From: Oscillospiraceae bacterium | Lineage (GTDB): Bacteria; Bacillota; Clostridia; Oscillospirales; Ruminococcaceae | DNA: 8,238 nt | Assembly: GCA_016295545.1 (NCBI GenBank) | Contig: JAEDLA010000058.1 | Location: 1-8,238 of the forward strand | Direction of reading: 5' to 3' | In this document: positions 1 to 6,857 of the stretch, one piece after another | Numbering within the stretch: position 1 is the stretch's first letter | How the letters are laid out: each line of letters opens with the position of its first letter | The notes under the pieces: generated by a model | The model's input: only the letters and a program-made list of their open reading frames with translations | What the model was told of the DNA's origin: nothing | Database searches by the model: none | Translations under genes and position numbers: made by a program

Positions 1-137
1 GATGTCACGAAGTGACAGAGGGTACGGGCGACCGTTGGGAGCAGCGTCCCCCTAAGAATCAGTAAAGCGAGCGAAGCTACGCTTTACGGACACTTCAGAA
101 TTACTTCCCTCGGCTTGCCCGACAAAGTAATATCAAT
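1..137 (+). repeat. Dispersed hairpin-array repeat, copy A (left part diverged or cut by window edge)
   Basis: This is a structured intergenic repeat in the same orientation as copy D. Seen directly: a perfect hairpin at 3-17 (TGTCAC, loop GAA, GTGACA), a decayed GC hairpin at about 37-53, a perfect 8-bp stem at 62-69/80-87 with a 10-nt loop, and the invariant segment ATTACTTCCCTCGGCTTG at 100-117. A short TCGG/CCGA stem lies at 110-122. The 62-87 stem reads GTAAAGCG/CGCTTTAC where copies B and D read GTAAATCA/TGATTTAC, so two base pairs changed on both arms. The spacing from stem to invariant segment is 13, as in B and D. The first 35 bases do not match B or D. Copy A lies convergent to secA, perhaps behind a plus-strand gene outside the window. 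Function unknown. Confidence 0.8.
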
Positions 138-209
138 GTGCACTTTTTCTGTACCGAGCCAGTTTTTGCTATTATCAAGAAGCACCTTTTCACGTTTAAC
201 AAGAACCCC
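84..209 (-). other. Short open frame without a clear start, possible gene remnant running into repeat A
   Basis: The minus strand between an in-frame TAA (210-212) and a TAA at 84-86 stays open for 41 codons. The translation begins GVLVKREKVLLDNSKNWLG and ends in LSGKPREVILKCP; the last third lies inside repeat copy A. Its codons look ordinary for this genome, but there is no ATG and no convincing ribosome binding site. I do not recognise a family. It may be a decayed 3' gene end, or chance. It is listed because the 138-285 stretch otherwise holds only a weak terminator candidate. Confidence 0.15.
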
Positions 210-220
210 TTACTCCCTGA

Positions 221-256
221 AAACATAACCCTGCCGCACAAAAATGAACAGCAGGG
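221..256 (-). terminator. Weak candidate terminator after secA
   Basis: On the minus strand a 6-bp stem CCCTGC (256-251) / GCAGGG (234-229) with a 16-nt loop is followed by TTATGTTT. It sits about 30 bp past the secA stop. The loop is long and the T-run interrupted, so termination here is uncertain. Confidence 0.3.
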
Positions 257-285
257 CATGGAATTTTACTATTATTAAAGGCAGA

Positions 286-3027
286 TTACTTGTTCATGCC
301 GCAGCACTTCTTGTACTTCTTACCGCTTCCGCATGGACAGGGATCATTATCGCCGATTTTCTTTGAGCGTGCTTCTTCGGTAAAGCTGCCGTCACCTGAA
401 CCAGCATTGGGAGCGTCAGGCTTCTGAACCTGTTCACGCTGAGGCATAGCATTTTTCTGGAGCTTGACTGTAAGGAGCATACGTACTGTGTCCTCACGGA
501 TAGAGTCAACCATAGCGTCAAACATTTCAAATCCTTCGTATCTGTACTCGATAACAGGATTCTTCTGACCGAATGCACGGAGACCGATACCCTTTTTAAG
601 CTCGTCCATATCATCAATGTGAGCCATCCACTTGGTATCAACGACCTTGAGGAGTATAACACGCTCAAGCTCACGGATAATTGTTGAGCCGTATTCGTCC
701 TCCTTAGCCTGATAAATTTCCTTAGCCTTATTGGTAAGAGCTTCGATAATATCATTTTTGGTAACGGATTCAAGCTCATCTTCCTCAAAGGTAAGGTCCT
801 CAGGACCAATAAGCCAGCCGAGGAAATAATCCTTCAGACCGATAATATTCCAGTCGTCCTTTATGTCATCATCAATGAGATAGTTATTGACAGTAGTCTT
901 AACAAGCTCCTCCATCATATTCATGATGCTTTCGTGGAGGTCTTCGCCGTCAAGAACCTGTGAACGCTGCTTGTAAATGATCTCACGCTGAGTATTCATT
1001 ACATCGTCATAATTGAGTACATTCTTTCTTATGCTGAAGTTTCTGCCCTCAACCTTTTTCTGTGAGGATTCTATGATTCTTGTAAGCAGTTTGCTTTCGA
1101 TAGGCATAGTTTCTTCAACATTAAGTGTTTTCATCATGTTTTCAAGACGTTCACCTGCGAAAATTCTCATAAGGTCGTCCTCAACAGAGAGGAAGAAGCA
1201 GCTTTCGCCCTCGTCACCCTGACGTCCGGAACGACCACGAAGCTGATTGTCGATACGTCTTGATTCGTGACGCTCAGTACCGAGAATGTAAAGACCGCCG
1301 GCTTCCTTGACTGCAACAGCCTTTTCCTTAACTTCGGCATTGAACTTGTCGTAAAGCTCACGGTAAACCTTTCTTGCTTCAAGTACCTCCTGATTATCAG
1401 TATCAGCATAGCCGATAGCTTCGGTGATGATCTCCTCAGGAATTTCTCTTTTGCGCATTTCAGCCTTGGCAAGGAACTCTGCATTACCGCCCAGCATAAT
1501 ATCGGTACCACGTCCTGCCATGTTGGTAGCAATGGTTACAGCACCGAATTTACCAGCCTGTGCAACGATTTCAGCTTCCTTGGCGTGATGCTTTGCGTTG
1601 AGCACCTCATGCTTGATGCCCTTTCTTTTGAGCATAGCAGAGAGAAGCTCGGATTTCTCAATTGAAATAGTACCTACAAGGATAGGCTGACCTTTCTGGT
1701 TACACTCAACAATTTTATCGATAATAGCGAGATATTTGCCCTTTTCAGTGCTGTAAACCTGGTCGTTATGGTCTATACGGATAACCGGCTTGTTTGTGGG
1801 AATGGAAATAACGTCCAGCTTGTAAATTTCCTTAAATTCGTCCTCTTCGGTCATAGCAGTACCGGTCATACCGGAAAGCTTTGTATAAAGACGGAAGAAA
1901 TTCTGGAAGGTGATTGTAGCGAGAGTTTTAGATTCTCTTGCGATCTTAACGCCCTCCTTAGCCTCAATAGCCTGGTGGAGACCGTCATTGAAGCGTCGTC
2001 CCTGCATAAGACGTCCGGTGAACTCATCAACGATAATAACTTCGCCGTCCTTGACAACGTAGTCAATGTCGTTTTTCATAACGCCGTTAGCCTTGATAGC
2101 CTGATTGATGTGGTGGAGAAGCGTCATATTATCGGGATCCATAAGGTTCTCAATATTGAATGCTTCTTCAGCCTTTTTAACACCTCTCTGAGTAATTGTA
2201 GCTGTTTTAGCCTTTTCATCTATGATATAGTCAGCGGTATCATTTATCTCGTCCTGATCCTCCTTGTCGTCAATTTCAACAACGGTGGTAGGAGTAAGAG
2301 TTTTAGCGAATCTGTCAACGATAGAATAAAGCTCAGTGGATTTGTCGCCACGTCCTGAAATAATAAGGGGAGTACGGGCTTCATCAATAAGGATAGAGTC
2401 CACCTCATCGACAATGGCAAAGTTAGGAGCACGCTGAACACGCTCCTCCTTATGAATGACCATGTTGTCACGGAGGTAGTCGAAGCCAAGCTCGTTGTTA
2501 GTGCCGTATGTAACATCACAGTTATAGGCAGCACGTCTCTGGTCGTTATTCAGACCGTGCAGGATACAGCCGACTGTAAGACCGAGAAATCTCAGAACCT
2601 TGCCCATTTCCTCAGCCTGAGTCTTTGCAAGATAGTCGTTTACCGTTACAACGTGAACGCCCTTGCCGGAGAGAGCATTGAGATATGAGGCAACGCAGGC
2701 AACAAGGGTTTTACCTTCACCTGTTTTCATTTCAGCGATACGTCCCTGATGAAGAACGATAGCACCGATTATCTGAACGGGATAAGGCTTTTTTCCGAGA
2801 ACTCTGTCAGCCGCTTCTCTGACAGTTGCGAGAGCTTCCGGGAGAATAGTGTCGAGAGTTTCGCCTATTTCAAGTCTGTCCTTGAATTCCTGAGTTTTAG
2901 CTTTAAGCTCAGCATCGGAAAGCTGCTGATACTCCTCGTCCAGAGCAAGAACTTTATTCTTAATAGGTTCGATACGAGCAAGTTCCTTAGAGCTGTACGA
3001 GCCGAAGATTCTGTTAATAAAACCCAT
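286..3027 (-). CDS. secA: Preprotein translocase ATPase subunit SecA
   Basis: SecA is the cytosolic ATPase that pushes preproteins through the SecYEG channel. The protein has 913 residues in this reading. Motifs seen: Q-motif region PYPVQIIGA (about 81-89), Walker A TGEGKT (102-107), [14 protein letters not shown] (206-219, Walker B and preprotein-crosslinking entry), NMAGRGTDI (502-510), the arginine-finger region [11 protein letters not shown] (595-605), YDDVMN in the helical scaffold (673-678), and a C-terminal zinc-binding tail [13 protein letters not shown] (897-909) typical of SecB/ribosome-binding SecA tails. Length and order fit a complete housekeeping SecA. I chose the ATG at 3027-3025, preceded by AAAAGGCGG (around 3035-3043). 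The frame can extend upstream to a TTG at 3066, but those 13 residues are not family-like. The gene stands alone with its own promoter, and no missing motif was found. Confidence 0.97.
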   Translation of the reverse strand: MGFINRIFGSYSSKELARIEPIKNKVLALDEEYQQLSDAELKAKTQEFKDRLEIGETLDTILPEALATVREAADRVLGKKPYPVQIIGAIVLHQGRIAEMKTGEGKTLVACVASYLNALSGKGVHVVTVNDYLAKTQAEEMGKVLRFLGLTVGCILHGLNNDQRRAAYNCDVTYGTNNELGFDYLRDNMVIHKEERVQRAPNFAIVDEVDSILIDEARTPLIISGRGDKSTELYSIVDRFAKTLTPTTVVEIDDKEDQDEINDTADYIIDEKAKTATITQRGVKKAEEAFNIENLMDPDNMTLLHHINQAIKANGVMKNDIDYVVKDGEVIIVDEFTGRLMQGRRFNDGLHQAIEAKEGVKIARESKTLATITFQNFFRLYTKLSGMTGTAMTEEDEFKEIYKLDVISIPTNKPVIRIDHNDQVYSTEKGKYLAIIDKIVECNQKGQPILVGTISIEKSELLSAMLKRKGIKHEVLNAKHHAKEAEIVAQAGKFGAVTIATNMAGRGTDIMLGGNAEFLAKAEMRKREIPEEIITEAIGYADTDNQEVLEARKVYRELYDKFNAEVKEKAVAVKEAGGLYILGTERHESRRIDNQLRGRSGRQGDEGESCFFLSVEDDLMRIFAGERLENMMKTLNVEETMPIESKLLTRIIESSQKKVEGRNFSIRKNVLNYDDVMNTQREIIYKQRSQVLDGEDLHESIMNMMEELVKTTVNNYLIDDDIKDDWNIIGLKDYFLGWLIGPEDLTFEEDELESVTKNDIIEALTNKAKEIYQAKEDEYGSTIIRELERVILLKVVDTKWMAHIDDMDELKKGIGLRAFGQKNPVIEYRYEGFEMFDAMVDSIREDTVRMLLTVKLQKNAMPQREQVQKPDAPNAGSGDGSFTEEARSKKIGDNDPCPCGSGKKYKKCCGMNK

Positions 3028-3074
3028 TTGTTTACCGCCTTTTAGAGTATTTTGGTTCAGTACCAATATTGATT

Positions 3075-3088
3075 ATATGTATACATAT
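3075..3088. other. 14-bp perfect palindrome at the predicted secA transcription start
   Basis: ATATGTATACATAT is a perfect dyad centred between 3081 and 3082, just past the expected start point (about 3086) of the secA promoter. It could be an operator, or a chance dyad in AT-rich DNA; no known regulator motif is recognised. Confidence 0.3.
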
Positions 3089-3092
3089 TAAT

Positions 3093-3121
3093 ATTTTACC
3101 TCAATTCTGATATTTTGTCAA
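3093..3121 (-). promoter_or_regulatory. Sigma-A-type promoter for secA
   Basis: Reading the minus strand, a perfect -35 TTGACA (3121-3116) is followed by a 17-bp spacer and the -10 TAAAAT (3098-3093). The predicted start near 3086 gives a leader of about 59 nt before the secA ATG. The promoter lies just downstream of repeat copy B, so secA is expressed separately from the tgt/phosphatase unit. Confidence 0.8.
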
Positions 3122-3154
3122 TACCTGAAATGCAAATAAAAAATATTTATTACT

Positions 3155-3351
3155 TCGGCAATTAAATATCGATAATTACTTCGTCATATCGATAATTATT
3201 TCGTCGGGCAAGCCGAGGGAAGTAATGCTGGAGTGTCCGTAAATCATCGCTTCGCTTGATTTACTGCTTTGTCAGGGGGGCTCTGCCCCCCTCTTACACC
3301 CCCTGCCAAAGGGTTTATACCCTTTGGAATCCCAATCCTGCGGCTTCGCCG
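3155..3351 (-). repeat. Dispersed hairpin-array repeat, copy B (full length plus a 20-bp duplication)
   Basis: Read on the minus strand, this copy aligns without gaps to copy D (7997-8173), except for one extra 20-bp unit; by hand count 161 of 177 positions agree. In plus coordinates the stems are: 3341-3351 (CGGC, loop TTC, GCCG); 3306-3314/3319-3327 (CCAAAGGGT/ACCCTTTGG); 3274-3281/3285-3292 (AGGGGGGC/GCCCCCCT); 3239-3246/3257-3264 (GTAAATCA/TGATTTAC). The invariant 18-nt segment is at 3209-3226. It lies in the sense direction behind the HAD phosphatase gene and ahead of the secA promoter. On that strand no hairpin is followed by a T-run, so it is not a classical intrinsic terminator. Function unknown. 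Confidence 0.88.
3166..3205 (+). repeat. Tandem 20-bp duplication inside repeat B
   Basis: Two adjacent 20-bp units, 3166-3185 and 3186-3205, begin ATATCGATAATTA and differ at one position (C versus T near the end). Copy D has a single unit, which accounts exactly for the 197 versus 177 bp difference between B and D. Confidence 0.9.
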
Positions 3352-3357
3352 TTTTTT
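3341..3357 (+). terminator. Plus-strand terminator-like hairpin at the edge of repeat B
   Basis: CGGC, loop TTC, GCCG is followed directly by six T on the plus strand. The stem is only 4 bp, and no plus-strand gene precedes it in the window, so it may be just the repeat end beside an A/T run. Copy D has no such run at the equivalent place. Confidence 0.25.
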
Positions 3358-3377
3358 ATAGATATTTTATTGCCGCA

Positions 3378-4022
3378 TTAATCAAGGATAAAATCAGGAA
3401 TATCTGCCGGCTTGTCTGCAATGAAATCTGCTCCGGCATTGGAAAGCTCCTGAACAGAGCGGAATCCCCATGAGCAGCCGATTGAGGAAATACCTGCGTT
3501 TTTAGCAGTAAGTATATCCACATTGCTATCACCTATCATAAAGACCTGATTGCTGCCATCGGGAAGCTCCTTTAAGATGTCGAATATTATCTGCGGATCA
3601 GGCTTTTTCGGACGTTCTGAGCAGCCGCCCAGAATTTTTACAAAACTGATTTCCGGAAGAAGCGTCCGGATTATTTTTTCAGCAGGCTCATGGGGCTTAT
3701 TGGTTGCTGCTGCGATTTTAACTCCGGAGCTGCTGAGCTTTTCCATAGCTTCCCTGATACCGGGATAAAGCTGAGTTTTGTCCAGATAGTGGACGCTGTA
3801 ATACTCGGTAAAAAGGGCAAGAAGCTCATTTGCCATGTCCTTTTTATCCTCGGGCAGGGCACGGTAACATAGCTTCTGTACTCCGTTTCCCACAAAAAGC
3901 TTGTAGCTTTCGTAGGGGTGCTCCGGAAATCCAAGCTGTCTCAGTCCGTAATTTGTTGCATCAGAAAGGTCGGCGATAGTATCGGCGATAGTACCGTCAA
4001 GGTCAAAAATTGCTGTTATCAT
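3378..4022 (-). CDS. HAD-superfamily phosphatase, phosphoglycolate phosphatase-like
   Basis: This 214-residue protein is a HAD hydrolase of the Gph/PGP-like group, which removes phosphate from small phosphorylated metabolites through an aspartyl-phosphate intermediate. Seen: motif I DLDGT with the nucleophile D7 and acid D9, an alpha-helical cap at about 15-85, motif II TNKP (T107), motif III lysine in KKPDP (K139/K140), and motif IV MIGDSNVD (D165, D169). Length matches the family. The start is the ATG at 4022-4020, because DLDGT must lie at the N-terminus and AGGAGG (4035-4030) sits just upstream; longer frames reaching back into tgt are not coding. It starts 43 bp after tgt and is probably co-transcribed with it. 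The substrate cannot be read from sequence: phosphoglycolate, pyrophosphate (PpaX-like) or a nucleotide are all possible. Confidence 0.9.
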   Translation of the reverse strand: MITAIFDLDGTIADTIADLSDATNYGLRQLGFPEHPYESYKLFVGNGVQKLCYRALPEDKKDMANELLALFTEYYSVHYLDKTQLYPGIREAMEKLSSSGVKIAAATNKPHEPAEKIIRTLLPEISFVKILGGCSERPKKPDPQIIFDILKELPDGSNQVFMIGDSNVDILTAKNAGISSIGCSWGFRSVQELSNAGADFIADKPADIPDFILD

Positions 4023-4065
4023 GGGTATTCCTCCTGGATTCAGATATAATCGGTAATTTAAGGAA

Positions 4066-5208
<1,143 letters not shown>

Positions 5209-5225
5209 TCATATTCACACAGTCA

Positions 5226-5254
5226 TTTATATATGTGCAGCATTATTTAAGTAA
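5226..5254 (-). promoter_or_regulatory. Weak candidate promoter for tgt
   Basis: On the minus strand TTACTT (5254-5249), a 17-bp spacer and TATAAA (5231-5226) lie about 30 bp before the tgt start. The -10 is good but the -35 is poor. tgt may instead, or also, be read through from queA. Confidence 0.3.
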
Positions 5255-5302
5255 TTCTTTCCCTTAATCTTTCCCAATGAACAATGTGCTTTTGATTTTT
5301 TC

Positions 5303-5345
5303 CTCATCTGCATATCCCCCCTTTATGGGGGGATATGCAGATGAG
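5303..5345. repeat. 19-bp perfect inverted repeat (hairpin) between queA and tgt
   Basis: The arms 5303-5321 and 5327-5345 are perfect reverse complements (CTCATCTGCATATCCCCCC and its partner) around the 5-nt loop TTTAT. In the queA-to-tgt direction it is followed by GAAAAAATC, not a T-run, so it is not a standard terminator in that direction; the plus strand also lacks a T-run after it. It would form a very stable RNA hairpin in any queA-tgt transcript. It directly abuts repeat copy C and has no counterpart in the other copies. Confidence 0.85.
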
Positions 5346-5347
5346 AC

Positions 5348-5413
5348 GTGGGATTCCAAAGGGACAATGTCCCTTTGGCAGGGGATTTTAAGGGGACGGA
5401 GTCCCCTTAATAA
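5348..5413 (+). repeat. Short derivative of the hairpin-array repeat, copy C
   Basis: This copy keeps only the two central hairpins of the family, in the orientation of A and D. The first stem is CCAAAGGGAC/GTCCCTTTGG (5356-5365/5369-5378, loop AAT). The second is TTAAGGGGAC/GTCCCCTTAA (5388-5397/5401-5410, loop GGA). Flanks GTGGGATT before and GGCAGGGG after the first stem match copy D. Relative to D, the first stem changes T-A to A-T and gains a C-G pair, and the second changes G-C to A-T on both arms. It lies antisense to the queA-tgt direction. The rest of the family unit is absent. Confidence 0.8.
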
Positions 5414-5445
5414 GTGCCGCACAACTAAAAAAGACCGTCGTGCTT

Positions 5446-6480
5446 TTATAAAATCAGCATGGCGTCGCCGAAGCTGAAAAATCTGTATTTTTCCTGAACA
5501 GCGGTTTTATATGCGTTCATTGTGTTGTCATAGCCCATAAATGCTGAAACAAGCATTATCAGAGTGCTTTCCGGCAGATGAAAATTAGTTATAAGACCGT
5601 CAATGCACTTGAATTTATAGCCGGGATATATGAAAATATCGGTGTAGCCTTCGTGCTCCTCAATTTTGTCATAGAATGAAGCAACGCTTTCAAGAGTACG
5701 GCATGAGGTTGTGCCTACAGCAATAACACGTCCTCCGTTTTTCTTTGTCTCGTTGATAAGGGCGGCAGTTTCCTGCGGCATAAAGTAGTGTTCGCTGTGC
5801 ATTTTATGGTCAAGGACATTTTCCTCCTTGACCGGACGGAATGTACCCAGTCCGACATGAAGCGTAACGAAAGCTGTTCTGATACCTCTGCTTCTCAGCT
5901 CGTCAAGCATTTCGGGAGTGAAATGAAGTCCGGCAGTAGGCGCTGCAGCTGAGCCAAGCTCTCTGGAATAGACGGTCTGATAGCGTTCATTGTCCTCTAA
6001 TTTTTTTGTTATATACGGAGGAAGGGGCATTTGTCCAACGTCCTCAAGAGCGGTAAAGAAATTTCCCTCGCAGCTGAACTGTACAATGCGGTTGCCGTCC
6101 TCCTTTACCTCGACCACTTTTGCAGTAAGCCTGCCGCCGCCAAAGGAGAACTCTGTTCCGACCTTAGCCTTTTTTCCCGGACGGCAGATTATCTCCCAGA
6201 GCTTGTCTCCCTTTTGTTCAAGGAGCAGAAACTCGATAAAAGTGCCGTTGCTTACCTTTTCGCCGTAAAGACGGGCGGGGATAACTCTTGAATCGTTCAT
6301 TACCAGCAAATCACCCTCTTTAAGCTTTTCGCATAAATTATAAAAGTGACTGTGGGATATTTCTCCGGTTGTCCGGTCAACGCACATCATACGTGAAGCG
6401 TTTCTCGGCTCAACGGGTGTCTGTGCAATAAGCTCCTCAGGAAGCTCATAGAAAAAGTCGGATTTTTTTAAAATTGCCAA
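5446..6480 (-). CDS. queA: S-adenosylmethionine:tRNA ribosyltransferase-isomerase (TTG start)
   Basis: QueA transfers and isomerises the ribosyl group of S-adenosylmethionine onto preQ1 in tRNA, giving epoxyqueuosine. The 344-residue protein shows the family motifs in order: ELIAQTPVEPRNASR (16-30), VMNDSRVIPARL (60-71), GQMPLPPYI (149-157), APTAGLHFT (180-188), HVGLGTF (208-214), DHKMHSE (224-230), GTTSCRTLES (256-265), TNFHLPESTLIMLVSAF (298-314) and FGDAML (337-342). The start is a TTG at 6480-6478: the family N-terminus begins here, AGGAGG (6494-6489) lies 8 nt upstream, and the first internal Met is only at residue 31. It has its own promoter facing away from asd and precedes tgt. Nothing is truncated; the Cys in GTTSCRT replaces the more common Val. 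Confidence 0.96.
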   Translation of the reverse strand: MAILKKSDFFYELPEELIAQTPVEPRNASRMMCVDRTTGEISHSHFYNLCEKLKEGDLLVMNDSRVIPARLYGEKVSNGTFIEFLLLEQKGDKLWEIICRPGKKAKVGTEFSFGGGRLTAKVVEVKEDGNRIVQFSCEGNFFTALEDVGQMPLPPYITKKLEDNERYQTVYSRELGSAAAPTAGLHFTPEMLDELRSRGIRTAFVTLHVGLGTFRPVKEENVLDHKMHSEHYFMPQETAALINETKKNGGRVIAVGTTSCRTLESVASFYDKIEEHEGYTDIFIYPGYKFKCIDGLITNFHLPESTLIMLVSAFMGYDNTMNAYKTAVQEKYRFFSFGDAMLIL

Positions 6481-6518
6481 TTAATATTCCTCCTGTAATG
6501 AATAGCTGCCCGCCGGAA

Positions 6519-6547
6519 AATTTATCAAAATGCAAAAAAAATTGCAA
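6519..6547 (-). promoter_or_regulatory. Promoter for queA (extended -10)
   Basis: On the minus strand TTGCAA (6547-6542), a 17-bp spacer and TAAATT (6524-6519) form a moderate promoter with an extended -10 TG two bases before the -10. The implied leader is only about 30 nt, leaving little room for a riboswitch. Its -35 lies 6 bp from the -35 of the divergent asd promoter. Confidence 0.6.
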
Positions 6548-6553
6548 AAGTTA

Positions 6554-6582
6554 TTGACAGCTTAAAAGAAAAATGATATTAT
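6554..6582 (+). promoter_or_regulatory. Promoter for the lysine riboswitch-asd transcript
   Basis: A perfect -35 TTGACA (6554-6559), a 17-bp spacer, an extended -10 TG (6574-6575) and TATTAT (6577-6582) are seen. The predicted start is around 6589-6590, directly before the first base of riboswitch stem P1 (6592), which strongly supports both calls. Confidence 0.88.
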
Positions 6583-6591
6583 ATTAAATAA

Positions 6592-6751
6592 GGTAGAGGT
6601 GCGGCTGAGATAAGTACCTGCTGTCGGGAAAACCATTCCAATGGACTGCAGCGAAAGGTGATGCCGCCGAAGAGCAGTTTCCGGTAAATTCTGCTCTGGT
6701 CATTTGTTTAAGAGACATCTGACTGTCATCATACATTGATGAAGAGCTATC
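6592..6751 (+). promoter_or_regulatory. Lysine riboswitch (L-box) aptamer
   Basis: The 160-nt leader element fits the L-box fold. P1 pairs GGTAG (6592-6596) with CTATC (6747-6751). The conserved AGAGGTGCGG follows, then the AAGTA loop region (6612-6616). P2 pairs GCGGC (6601-6605) with GCCGC (6663-6667), with an upper stem CTGCTGTC/GACTGCAG (6618-6625/6644-6651, one mismatch). The core GCCGAAG is at 6666-6672. P3 is AGAGCAG/CTGCTCT (6671-6677/6691-6697), P4 GTCA/TGAC (6699-6702/6720-6723), and P5 TCATCA/TGATGA (6726-6731/6737-6742). The P2 loop has GGAAA (6627-6631) and the P3 loop TTTCC (6678-6682), matching the kissing-loop contact known for this class. Lysine binding is expected to favour the downstream terminator and shut off asd. 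Confidence 0.93.
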
Positions 6752-6800
6752 GGCATTCAGTCTTACTGATATGTCAATATTTCTATTATAACGTATGATG

Positions 6801-6830
6801 AGCCGGTTTGCAACCGGTTTTCTTATTTTT
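6801..6830 (+). terminator. Intrinsic terminator of the lysine riboswitch expression platform
   Basis: The stem CCGGTT/AACCGG (6803-6808/6812-6817) with a 3-nt loop, extendable by two weaker pairs, is followed by TTTTCTTATTTTTT. It lies 27 bp before the asd start codon, as expected for transcriptional attenuation. GCCGGT (6802-6807) can instead pair with ATCGGC (6749-6754) at the P1 3' strand, a candidate antiterminator. Confidence 0.85.
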
Positions 6831-6857
6831 TAATATATTAATTAAGGAGAAGTTTTT

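Noticed and set aside
1768..2358. Long plus-strand open frames inside secA and the other genes
   Set aside because: They lie opposite well-supported conserved genes, have no ribosome binding sites or recognisable protein character, and are frame shadows.
3028..3066. Longer SecA beginning at TTG 3066
   Set aside because: The extra 13 residues are not SecA-like, and the ATG at 3027 has a suitable ribosome binding site (AAAAGGCGG) at normal distance.
3155..3351. Repeat hairpins as ordinary rho-independent terminators
   Set aside because: In the direction of the upstream gene none of the stems is followed by a T-run. Only one stem on the opposite strand has one, and it is 4 bp long.
6481..6518. 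preQ1 riboswitch ahead of queA
   Set aside because: The predicted leader is only about 30 nt, and I see no preQ1-type hairpin with an A-rich tail.
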